The translations under genes were made by a program, and so were the position numbers. From contig OZ220718.1 in the NCBI GenBank assembly GCA_965116765.1, positions 1-64,000 on the forward strand: a stretch of DNA of 64,000 nt. The letters are read 5' to 3'. Origin of the DNA: JAJEEA01 sp965116765 (GTDB taxonomy: Bacteria; Acidobacteriota; Vicinamibacteria; Vicinamibacterales; UBA8438). This document shows, piece by piece, positions 6,666-14,422 of this stretch; the first letter of the stretch is position 1, and the number at the start of each line of letters is the position of its first letter. The notes under the pieces were generated by a model. That model was not told where the DNA came from and did not search any database. It worked only from the letters and a program-made list of their open reading frames with translations.

Positions 6666-8310
6666 GGTCCCAGCGCAGGTACAGCGGTACGGTGACGAGG
6701 AGGTGGGCGCGTCCGGTCAGCCCGTCGCCGTCGCCCGCGTCCGGCGGCCACGTCGCCACCACCCACACGTCGCCGACGTTGTTCCGGCTGCCGCTGCGCT
6801 CCACGTTCGGCCCGTCGACGGCGGGGACGAACCGCCCGTCGGCCGCGATGTCGCCCACATAGCGGATGTCGTCGTCGCCGATGGTCACCGCGTACTCCTC
6901 GATGGACCACCGCGCGTCGACCATCCCCAGGTCGAGGTCGTCGTCGGTCGCCGGCTCGCCGTCCGGCCCGTCGTGCCACGCCCGCGCCTCGAACTGCTGG
7001 AACTGCTTGGGGAAGCGGACCCCGCCGACGCGGGCCATGCCCGCCCGCGGGGTCACCGCGATGCGGTCGACCCGGTCGTAGACGGTGAGGGCGCCGGTCA
7101 CCGCGGTCCGGTCGAGCACCAGGTCGCGACCGCCGGTGGCCGCGTCCGCGTCGACCTGCACCTGCAGGTCGAGCCACTCGCCGGTCGTCCCCGTGACGTC
7201 GAGCACCGAGACGCCGGGGCCGAGGTCGATGGCCTCGGCCGACGCCGCGCCGAGGTTCTGACCGTGGACCCGGACCGTCGCGGTGGCTCCCGCCGGCAGA
7301 GACGGCGGATGCACCCCGGCCACCGCCGGCGCGTCGCCGAGGCGCTCCAGGGTGACGTCGATGCCGGTCTCGTCGTAGCCGCCGGTGAACCACCGGCCCT
7401 TCATGGTGCGCCAGTCGCGCTCGACGAACATCACCTCGCGCAGCTCGTCGTCGTCCGGGTCGCCGGGGATGGACCGGCCCCGCCACTGGAAGCCGGTGTA
7501 GACGATGGCGCGGCCGGTGCGCTCGACCGTCCGGCCGGTGTGCGCGAAGGTGTACGTCGCATCGGTGGTGAACTCGTCCTCGGTGCCGGCCACCGGGGTG
7601 ATCGTCATCCGCCCGTAGACCGCGCCGCGGCCCGGCGCGTGCCCGCGCAGCAGCCACGAGCCGCCCACGCGGGGCGGCCGCATCGTCGCCGACCACGCTG
7701 CCCACTCCGCCGTCTCGAACGGGAACCGCTCAGACAGGTGGGCCACCGCCCGGTCGACCGCCTGCGGCTCGCCGTCGCCGGGGTTGCCGCGGCGGAACGC
7801 CTGGAAGTCGGTGAACGGGTAGTAGCCCCGGTGCATCGCCATCAGCAGCGACCACTCCTCGCCGGTCCGCCGCTGGCTGATGACGCGCCCCATCGAGTGG
7901 CACTGAATGCAGGTCTCCTCGACGTCGGCGTCGTCGTAAGGCTGGTCGTCGCTGCGGCGCTCCGCCTCCCAGGCCGCGTCGAGCGCCTCGGCGGGGGCGA
8001 GGCCCAGGTTGTTCGACAGGTAGCGCACCACCTCGCGGGCCGTCTCCGGCGTCAGGGCCACGTCGTTCAGGGTGACCATGCGGCGGATGGTCTGCTGCCA
8101 CCCCTCGGGCGTCGTGCGCCGGAACGAGATGCGCGACAGCCGGCCCGCGTCGTCGGGCCGGTGGCACGAGCCGCAGGCCTCGCGCACCGTCTCGTCGTGG
8201 ACGGGAATGCCGGGGCCGTCGGTCTCGGCCGGTTGGGCGGCGGCGCCGGCCGCCGCGAGCAACGCGACGAGGGGGGCGCCGAACAGGAGCTTCAGGCGGG
8301 GCTGGGGCAT
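6643..8310 (-). CDS. qhpA: Quinohemoprotein amine dehydrogenase alpha subunit (diheme)
   Basis: A 555-residue periplasmic subunit. After a signal peptide (LLFGAPLVALLAAAGAAAQ) comes a diheme cytochrome c domain with CGSCH at 46-50 and CIQCH at 134-138. Immunoglobulin-like beta domains follow (for example a segment ATATVRVHGQNLGAASAEAI). This is the arrangement of the QHNDH alpha subunit, whose hemes take electrons from CTQ and pass them to periplasmic carriers. The start at 8310 was chosen because GGAG precedes it at a good distance and a promoter lies just upstream. The longer ORF to 8343 has no supporting signal. It heads the qhpADCB operon. Confidence 0.9.
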   Translation of the reverse strand: MPQPRLKLLFGAPLVALLAAAGAAAQPAETDGPGIPVHDETVREACGSCHRPDDAGRLSRISFRRTTPEGWQQTIRRMVTLNDVALTPETAREVVRYLSNNLGLAPAEALDAAWEAERRSDDQPYDDADVEETCIQCHSMGRVISQRRTGEEWSLLMAMHRGYYPFTDFQAFRRGNPGDGEPQAVDRAVAHLSERFPFETAEWAAWSATMRPPRVGGSWLLRGHAPGRGAVYGRMTITPVAGTEDEFTTDATYTFAHTGRTVERTGRAIVYTGFQWRGRSIPGDPDDDELREVMFVERDWRTMKGRWFTGGYDETGIDVTLERLGDAPAVAGVHPPSLPAGATATVRVHGQNLGAASAEAIDLGPGVSVLDVTGTTGEWLDLQVQVDADAATGGRDLVLDRTAVTGALTVYDRVDRIAVTPRAGMARVGGVRFPKQFQQFEARAWHDGPDGEPATDDDLDLGMVDARWSIEEYAVTIGDDDIRYVGDIAADGRFVPAVDGPNVERSGSRNNVGDVWVVATWPPDAGDGDGLTGRAHLLVTVPLYLRWDPTAVEQP

Positions 8311-8333
8311 CGGTCGACTCCGGCGAACGGACC

Positions 8334-8362
8334 TTTGTAGCACATACGGCGGCGTCTGTCAG
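8334..8362 (-). promoter_or_regulatory. Putative promoter of the qhpADCB operon
   Basis: On the minus strand CTGACA (8362-8357), a 17-base spacer and TACAAA (8339-8334) precede qhpA. This leaves a short leader with GGAG before ATG 8310. No AraC-family regulator (qhpR) is visible in the window, so regulation remains open. Confidence 0.5.
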
Positions 8363-8604
8363 CTTCGCGGCTTCCGCCGAACCGGCACGAATGCCCGGGC
8401 GACACCTCTGTCGTCGAGCGGGGGCACGAGGGTCCCGTCGACTCGTGAAACGGTTCGGTGCCGGGACGCGACACCGCTCGCGTCGTGGTGGAGCCGGCCC
8501 GGCGCAGACCCGGCACGAAGGGCCGCCCGCCTCCTCGGCCGGCGCACCGGTCGGCCGTCATTTCCCGCCTGCCCCCTGATGTACGCTGTAGCCGGAGCGG
8601 GGTC

Positions 8605-9789
8605 ATGCTGACGACGGAGCAGTTGCGCGCGCTCATGGCGGCCCGGGAGTCGGACCGCGTCGAGCTCACGGTCTCGACGACGAACACGGACAAGTTCGGC
8701 GAGGCCGTCTGCGCCTTCGCCAACGACTTCCCCAACCACCGGCAGCCGGGGCATCTCATCGTCGGGGCCGGCGACGACGGCTCTGTCGCCGGTCTGACCG
8801 TCGACGACCCGCTGCTCCGTCGACTCGGGGAGCTGCGCTCGAACGTCAACCTCGAGCCGCTCCCGGTCATGACCGTTCAGAAGTACGCGTTGCCCGAGGG
8901 CGACGTGGCCGTGATCGAGGTCCTGCCGTCGGATCTGCCCCCCGTGCGATACAAGGGGAGGGTCTGGATTCGGGTCGGGCCCTCGCGTCGGGGCGCCAAT
9001 CAGCAGGAAGAGCGGATCCTGATCGAGAAACGCACCGCTCTGCAGCGGACCTTCGACGTTCGCCCCTGCCGCGGCTGCACCCTCGACGACCTGGTGCGCG
9101 ATCTGTTCCGGGTCGGCTACCTGCCCGCCGCCGTGGACCGGGCCGTGATTGCCGAGAACAGTCGCTCCGACGAGGAACAGATGGCTTCCCTGCGGTTCTA
9201 CGACCTCGCCGCCGGCTGCCCGACCAACGCGGGGGCGCTGTTGTTCGCCAGAGACCCCCTGCGCTGGGTGGCCGGCGCGTGGATTCAGTTCGTGCGGTGG
9301 GACGGGACGACGATGGCCGACGACCCGATCGCCGAGAGACGCTTCAGCGGCGACCTGATCACGGTTCTGAGGGAGGTCGAGGCGTTCGTCTCCCTTCCCG
9401 TCCGGGCGCGTCCCGTGGCGGAATCGGCCCTCCGCGAGAGGACGGCGATGGACTACCCGCCGGCGGCGATTCGCGAGTTGCTGTTGAACGCGATCATGCA
9501 CCGCTCGTACGAATCGAACGCGCCGGTCCGGTTCTACTGGTACGACGACCGGATCGAGATCCAGAATCCCGGCGGGCTGTACGGCATGGCCTCGCCCGAG
9601 AACTTCCCGCGTCAGACGGACTACCGCAATCCGGTCGTTTCCGAGGCCCTGGCGACGCTGGGGTACGTCAATGCGTTCGGGCGCGGCGTCATTCGCGCGC
9701 AGGAGGCGTTGCGCAGGAACGGCAACCCGGAGGCGGAGTTCACGTTCGAGCTCTCCCACGTGCTGGCGACGATCCGGAGGGCTCGGTGA
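8605..9789 (+). CDS. AlbA_2/Schlafen-domain putative ATP-binding regulator
   Basis: A 394-residue protein with two recognisable parts. The N-terminus (about 15-130: ESDRVELTVSTTNTDKFGEA, then LIVGAGDDGSVAGL and YKGRVWIRVGPSR) fits the AlbA_2 DNA-binding fold. The C-terminal part (about 270-390: AIRELLLNAIMHRSY, IEIQNPGGLYG) fits the GHKL-like HATPase_c_4 domain found in COG2865-type transcriptional regulators/helicase-like proteins. ATG 8605 gives MLTTEQLRALMA, the usual family start. It sits alone on the plus strand between qhpA and qhpG, so a regulatory role is conceivable but unproven. Confidence 0.8.
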   Translation: MLTTEQLRALMAARESDRVELTVSTTNTDKFGEAVCAFANDFPNHRQPGHLIVGAGDDGSVAGLTVDDPLLRRLGELRSNVNLEPLPVMTVQKYALPEGDVAVIEVLPSDLPPVRYKGRVWIRVGPSRRGANQQEERILIEKRTALQRTFDVRPCRGCTLDDLVRDLFRVGYLPAAVDRAVIAENSRSDEEQMASLRFYDLAAGCPTNAGALLFARDPLRWVAGAWIQFVRWDGTTMADDPIAERRFSGDLITVLREVEAFVSLPVRARPVAESALRERTAMDYPPAAIRELLLNAIMHRSYESNAPVRFYWYDDRIEIQNPGGLYGMASPENFPRQTDYRNPVVSEALATLGYVNAFGRGVIRAQEALRRNGNPEAEFTFELSHVLATIRRAR

Positions 9790-9833
9790 GGACGATCGCC
9801 ATCCCGGGTGCGTCGTCGCCCTTCCACGCCCTC

Positions 9834-11378
9834 TCACCCTGACGGCGGTTCGCCCGCTTCCAGCGCGCCCTTGGCGATGAGGACCGACAGAACGCCGAGG
9901 AAGTCCGGCAGCGGGGCCGGAGGGCAGACGCGGTTGTAGGCCTCGTACAGATCGGGGACCTGCCGGTGGAGCGGGGCCAGCTCCACCACCCGGACGAGGT
10001 CGATGTCGCGCAGGAACCGGAGGCCCCGGTCGGCGTCGGCGTCCGGCCAGCCGGGGACGACGAGCCGGTCCTCGAGGATGATCCGCCGGGCGGTGATGGC
10101 GGGCCGGCGGACGACGCCGAGCCGGTCGCCGCGCCGGAGCCGCAGGGCCGGGGCGCGCCGGAGGGCCTCGAAGGCGGCGAGGACGCCGGGGTCCCGGCGC
10201 AGGGCTTCGACGCCCGGTTCGGGGGGGGCGAGGGAGGCCGCCTCGGGCATGCCCGCCTCGGCCCGGTCGGTCCAGAACGGGTGGTCGTGCCGGCCCGCCG
10301 CCTCGGCGAAGAACTCGGCCGACTGCCGCTCGAGCGCGCCGTGCATCTCTCTTTCCCGCTCGTCGAAGAGGTCGAGCGCCACGCCGGCCAGCGCGGGGTC
10401 GGTCAGCGCGGTGTGCACGGCGACGGCGGCGAGCCACCCCGACGCCAGCGCCTTCTTGACGCCGTAGGACGACAGCGGGTCGATGAACGATCCGGCGTCG
10501 CCGACCAGCAGCATGCCGGGGGCCTTGTAGGCACGTGCGTCGTAGACGGAGGCGTCGCAGCCCCAGGGCTCGACGTCGAGCGAGGCCCCCGCGGTCAGGG
10601 GGCCGAGCGCCGCGGTCTTCGCGAGCTCCGCCTCGTAACACGGCGCGAGGGGCCCGCCGCGCGCCAGGCGGGTGACCCGGGGGTCGACCATCAGGGTGAA
10701 GTAGCGCTGCTCGGCCGTCACCGGGACCGACCACGCCCAGCCGTCCCCGTAGCTCTCGACCAGGGTGTGCGACTCGTCGTCGAGGCCCCACCCGCCGCGC
10801 CGGGACCACACCGCGGTGAGGGCCAGCGTGGTGCGCCCGGCCGCGTGCCGTCGGAACCCGTGCCGCGCGACGACCCCGGCGCGGCCCGAGCAGTCCAGCA
10901 CGAACCGCGCCGTCAGGGACCGGGCGGCGCCGCCGGCCAGGTAGCGTGTCGAGGACTCCGCCGCGCCGGCGGAGCGGGACGCGGACGGCAGATCCACCTG
11001 GCGCACGACGGCGCCGGTCTCCACCGCGGCGCCGGCCTGCGACGCGAGGCGCAGCAGCAGTCCGTCGAGCTCGTTCCGCCGCACCTGCCACCCGATGCCG
11101 CCCCCCGCGAACCGCACCGCGCGCGGGTCCCGCCCGCCCCACCACACCGTGTTCCCGGTGCTGCGCAGAAAGCCCGCCGCCTCGACGTCCCCGGTCACCC
11201 CGATCAGGTCGAACAGCTTGCGGCAGCTCGGCGGCAGCGACTCGCCCAGGGCGCGGGCGTCGTCCGCCGGCTTCGCCAGCACCTGCACGGCGTGGCCCCA
11301 GGCGGCGAGCAGGCGGGCCGCCGCCGCGCCGGCGGGGCCGCCCCCGATGACCACGACCTCGACCGGCGCCGCACTCAT
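9834..11378 (-). CDS. qhpG: Flavin-dependent monooxygenase, QhpG-like
   Basis: A 514-residue FAD monooxygenase of the tryptophan-halogenase/p-hydroxybenzoate hydroxylase superfamily. The Rossmann motif VIGGGPAGAAAARL lies at residues 10-23, and the second FAD motif is LLVGDAGSFIDPLSSYG. In QHNDH systems QhpG dihydroxylates the gamma-subunit tryptophan on the way to CTQ. The presence of all other qhp genes supports that role here. The ATG at 11378 is divergent from, and only 29 bases from, the ABC transporter start. A CACAAT hexamer six bases upstream of the ATG suggests a leaderless transcript. Confidence 0.8.
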   Translation of the reverse strand: MSAAPVEVVVIGGGPAGAAAARLLAAWGHAVQVLAKPADDARALGESLPPSCRKLFDLIGVTGDVEAAGFLRSTGNTVWWGGRDPRAVRFAGGGIGWQVRRNELDGLLLRLASQAGAAVETGAVVRQVDLPSASRSAGAAESSTRYLAGGAARSLTARFVLDCSGRAGVVARHGFRRHAAGRTTLALTAVWSRRGGWGLDDESHTLVESYGDGWAWSVPVTAEQRYFTLMVDPRVTRLARGGPLAPCYEAELAKTAALGPLTAGASLDVEPWGCDASVYDARAYKAPGMLLVGDAGSFIDPLSSYGVKKALASGWLAAVAVHTALTDPALAGVALDLFDEREREMHGALERQSAEFFAEAAGRHDHPFWTDRAEAGMPEAASLAPPEPGVEALRRDPGVLAAFEALRRAPALRLRRGDRLGVVRRPAITARRIILEDRLVVPGWPDADADRGLRFLRDIDLVRVVELAPLHRQVPDLYEAYNRVCPPAPLPDFLGVLSVLIAKGALEAGEPPSG

Positions 11379-11407
11379 CCCGCCATTGTGGCCGAATCGG
11401 GGCTGTC

Positions 11408-13165
11408 GTGTCGCAGGTTCGGCATATCCTTTCACGCGTGCTCGACCCGCACTTTCGCCGCGCCCTGTCCTATCTCAGGCCCTACCGGTGGCAGCTGACC
11501 CTGGTGGTGATGCTGAGCCTGGTCTCGACCGGCTTCTCGCTCGTGGTCCCGCTGCTGTCCCGGACGCTGGTCGACGGGGCGATCCTCGCCGGCGACGCCG
11601 GCGCCCTGCGCCTGGTCGTGCTGGTGTTCGTCGCCGTCACCGCGGCCGGGTTCGGGCTCAACGTGTGGAGCGGGCTGCGCTACACCCGGGTGTCGGCGGA
11701 CGTCCTCTTCGACATGCGCCTGGCCCTCTACCGCCACCTGCAGCGGCTCTCGCCGCGGTTCCACGCGCGGACCCGTTTCGGCGACGTCATGTCGCGGCTG
11801 AACAACGACATCGGCGAGATCCAGCGCATCGCGTCCGAGGTGGTTCTGGCGTGGGTGGGGAACGTGCTGTTCCTCGTCGGGGCGGTCGTCATGCTGGCCT
11901 ACCTCGACCTGCGGCTGCTGCTGCTCGGCACCGCCGCCCTCCCCGTCAGCATCTGGGCCCTCGTGCACTACCGGCGCCGCCTCGAGAAGCGGGTCGCGGT
12001 GCTGCGCGAGCGGAGCGCCGACATCGGCAGCTTCCTCATCGAGACCCTGCAGGGGGTGCGGCTCGTCGTCGCCGCCAACGCGCAGGAGCGCGAGGTGCAG
12101 CGCTTCCGGCGCCGGAACGGCCGGTTCGTCGACGCGCTCATGGCGATGCAGTGGACCACCTACCTGTCGGGCGGGCTCCCGGGGCTGGTGTTGTCGGGCA
12201 GCACCGCGCTGGTGTTCCTGTACGGCGGCCAGCGGGTCATCGACGGGACGCTGACCCTGGGCACCCTCGTGGCGTTCATGGCCTACCAGCTCCGGCTGTT
12301 CGCTCCGGTGCAGGCGCTGATGGGGCTGTACGCCAGCTTCGCGACGGTGCGGGTGTCGCTGGGGCGGGTGCACGAGATCCTCGACGTCGAGCCCGAGGTG
12401 GTGGAGCCGCCGTCGGCCGAGGCGCTCGCCGAGGTGCGCGGCGAGCTGGAGCTGGACGACGTCACCCTGTCGTTCGATCGCGGCGGCCCGGTGCTGGAGC
12501 GCGTCACCCTGCGGGCGCCGGCCGGCGCCTGTCTCGCCATCGTCGGCCCGAGCGGCGGCGGCAAGAGCACCATCGCCGACCTCGCGCTGCGGTTCCTCGA
12601 CCCCGACGCGGGGACGGTGCGGCTCGACGGGCGCGACCTCCGCGCGCTCAGGCTGCGCGACCTGCGCGCGCACGTCGGGCTCGTGGAGCAGGAGCCGGCG
12701 GTGTTCCACGCCTCGATCGCCGACAACATCCGCTACGCGCGCCCGGGCGCGAGCGACGAGGAGGTGCGGGCGGCGGCCGCCCGGGCGGGGCTGGCGCGGT
12801 TCGTGGCGACCCTGCCGGACCGCCACGAGACGGTGGTGGGGGAGCGCGGGGCGGCGCTGTCGGCGGGCGAGCGGCAGCGGCTGGCGGTGGCGCGGGCCCT
12901 CCTGGCCGCGCCCTCGGTGCTGATTCTCGACGAGCCCACCGCGGCCCTCGATCCGGAGTCGGAGCAGCAGGTGGCGGAAGGGTTCGAGGCGGTCATGCGG
13001 GGGCGCACCACCGTGCTCATCACGCACCGCGCGGCCCTCGCGCGGCGGGCGGATCGGGTCGCGGTCCTCGACGGCGCGCGCGTCGTCGAAGAGGGCGCCC
13101 CCGACGAGCTGATGGCGCGGGGAGGGCGGTTCGCAGAGCTCTTCTCGGCGGATCGCGAGTCGTGA
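11408..13165 (+). CDS. qhpF: ABC half-transporter (MsbA-type), QhpF-like
   Basis: A 585-residue fusion of a six-helix ABC membrane domain (about 1-330) and an ATPase domain. Walker A is GPSGGGKST, the signature is LSAGERQRLAVARAL, Walker B is VLILDEPTAALD, and the switch His is in LITHRA. In QHNDH biogenesis the QhpF exporter moves the modified, leader-cleaved gamma subunit to the periplasm. The start used is GTG 11408; GTG 11438 (VLDPHF) is an alternative. The stop overlaps the protease start as GTGA. Confidence 0.8.
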   Translation: MSQVRHILSRVLDPHFRRALSYLRPYRWQLTLVVMLSLVSTGFSLVVPLLSRTLVDGAILAGDAGALRLVVLVFVAVTAAGFGLNVWSGLRYTRVSADVLFDMRLALYRHLQRLSPRFHARTRFGDVMSRLNNDIGEIQRIASEVVLAWVGNVLFLVGAVVMLAYLDLRLLLLGTAALPVSIWALVHYRRRLEKRVAVLRERSADIGSFLIETLQGVRLVVAANAQEREVQRFRRRNGRFVDALMAMQWTTYLSGGLPGLVLSGSTALVFLYGGQRVIDGTLTLGTLVAFMAYQLRLFAPVQALMGLYASFATVRVSLGRVHEILDVEPEVVEPPSAEALAEVRGELELDDVTLSFDRGGPVLERVTLRAPAGACLAIVGPSGGGKSTIADLALRFLDPDAGTVRLDGRDLRALRLRDLRAHVGLVEQEPAVFHASIADNIRYARPGASDEEVRAAAARAGLARFVATLPDRHETVVGERGAALSAGERQRLAVARALLAAPSVLILDEPTAALDPESEQQVAEGFEAVMRGRTTVLITHRAALARRADRVAVLDGARVVEEGAPDELMARGGRFAELFSADRES

Positions 13166-13866
13166 CTGCTCCGCGCCCGTCGAGGCCGGTGCGGGTCGCC
13201 GTGGTAGACAGCGGCGTCAATCCGTCTCATCCGCACATCGGGAGCATCGCGGGGGGGCTGAGCGTGGCACCCGGCGCGGGGGGCGGCGGCGATTGTCTCG
13301 ACCGCGTAGGCCACGGCACCGCGGTGACCGCGGCCATCCAGGAGCGCGCGCCGGGGGCCGACCTGTTCATCGTGAAGGTCTTCGACCGGACGCTGTCGGC
13401 GTCCATCGACACCCTCATCGCCGGCATCGACGCGGCGTGGCGGCACGGCGCGGACCTCGTCAACCTGAGCCTCGGCACCGCGAACCCGGCGCACGCCGCG
13501 GCGTTGCGCGCGGCCGCGGAGCGGGCCGCGGCGGCGGGGGCGCTGATCGTCAGCGCGGGGCGTCACGAAGAGGTGCGGTACTTGCCGGGGACGCTGGACG
13601 GCGTGGTGGCGGTAGAGCTCGACTGGACCTGCCCGCGACTCTCGGTGGAGGTGGGATCGGATGCGGAGCAGCGGCCGGTCTGCCGCGCGTCCGGCTATCC
13701 CCGGCCGGCGCCGGGCGTTCCCCCCGAGCGGAACCTCAAGGGCATGAGCTTCGCGGTGGCCAACGTCACCGGCGCCCTCGCCCGGACGTTGACCGGCGGT
13801 TGCCGCCCGACCGCGGACGCCGCGCTGGCCGCCCTGCGCACCGAGGCGGACGGCGCGGGCCGCTGA
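13162..13866 (+). CDS. qhpE: Subtilisin-like serine protease, QhpE-like
   Basis: A compact 234-residue S8 peptidase without signal peptide. The triad is visible as D16 (VAVVDSG), H51 (GHGTAV) and S196 (KGMSFAVAN). In QHNDH systems QhpE removes the leader of the crosslinked gamma subunit in the cytoplasm. The usual oxyanion-hole Asn of SAGN is replaced by Arg (SAGRH, 131-135). The protein is shorter than secreted subtilisins, as expected for a dedicated processing enzyme. GTG 13162 overlaps the qhpF stop, so the two are translated together. Confidence 0.82.
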   Translation: MTAPRPSRPVRVAVVDSGVNPSHPHIGSIAGGLSVAPGAGGGGDCLDRVGHGTAVTAAIQERAPGADLFIVKVFDRTLSASIDTLIAGIDAAWRHGADLVNLSLGTANPAHAAALRAAAERAAAAGALIVSAGRHEEVRYLPGTLDGVVAVELDWTCPRLSVEVGSDAEQRPVCRASGYPRPAPGVPPERNLKGMSFAVANVTGALARTLTGGCRPTADAALAALRTEADGAGR

Positions 13867-13946
13867 TGGCGGAAGAAGTCGGCCGGGTGGTCTTTCGTGC
13901 GCGCGGTCCGACGCAAGCCGCCGCACACGACAACGGAGCAGATACT

Positions 13947-14186
13947 GTGAAGACGATCTCGGTACGAGACCTGCAGAAGAACATCAAGGACGTCGTCGAT
14001 TCCGCGCAGAGCGACCGCGTTGTAGTCACGCGCCGTGGAGCGCCCGCGGCGGTCCTGCTCGGCGTCGAGGGCAAGGACTGGGAGACGGTGATTCTCGAAA
14101 CCAGTCCCGCGTTCTGGGACCTCATCGAGGCGCGCCGAAAGGAAGCGACGATCTCGGCGGAGGAGCTCGAGCGTCGGGTGGACTAG
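13947..14186 (+). CDS. Phd/YefM-family antitoxin (orphan)
   Basis: A 79-residue protein starting VKTISVRDLQKNIKDVVDSA with the Phd/YefM fold pattern (DRVVVTRRGAPAAVLL). GTG 13947 is preceded by GGAG eight bases upstream and gives the standard family N-terminus. An in-frame ATG at 13866 overlaps the qhpE stop and would add 27 residues. No Doc, RelE or PIN toxin follows: the next 236 bases hold no convincing gene. It therefore appears to be an orphan antitoxin or a regulator. Confidence 0.75.
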   Translation: MKTISVRDLQKNIKDVVDSAQSDRVVVTRRGAPAAVLLGVEGKDWETVILETSPAFWDLIEARRKEATISAEELERRVD

Positions 14187-14422
14187 TCCGGCGTCTCCCG
14201 CCCAACCATGGCGGCAAGAACCCGCAACCTCGATGCGGCGCTGACGAGGAGGCGAGGTGGTGGGGGGCGAGGCTGGATTCCTGGCCTCTGCTGCCCGACC
14301 GACTTTCTGGGAGTCCGCGCCGTTCGACAGCGCGACCCCCAGGCTGCTCTCAAGACCGGGACGCCTCGGCGGGACCCGGAGGCGGGGAGCAGTTTGCAGA
14401 TGAAGATGCACGGCACAGGACC

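Noticed and set aside
6463..8340. 625-codon plus-strand frame opposite qhpA
   Set aside because: The minus-strand product has two heme motifs and a signal peptide. The plus frame has no recognisable content and only mirrors codon bias.
11095..13866. 923-codon plus-strand frame through the ABC transporter
   Set aside because: It is out of frame with the Walker motifs of qhpF over most of its length and merges with qhpE only at the end. It is a GC-driven open frame.
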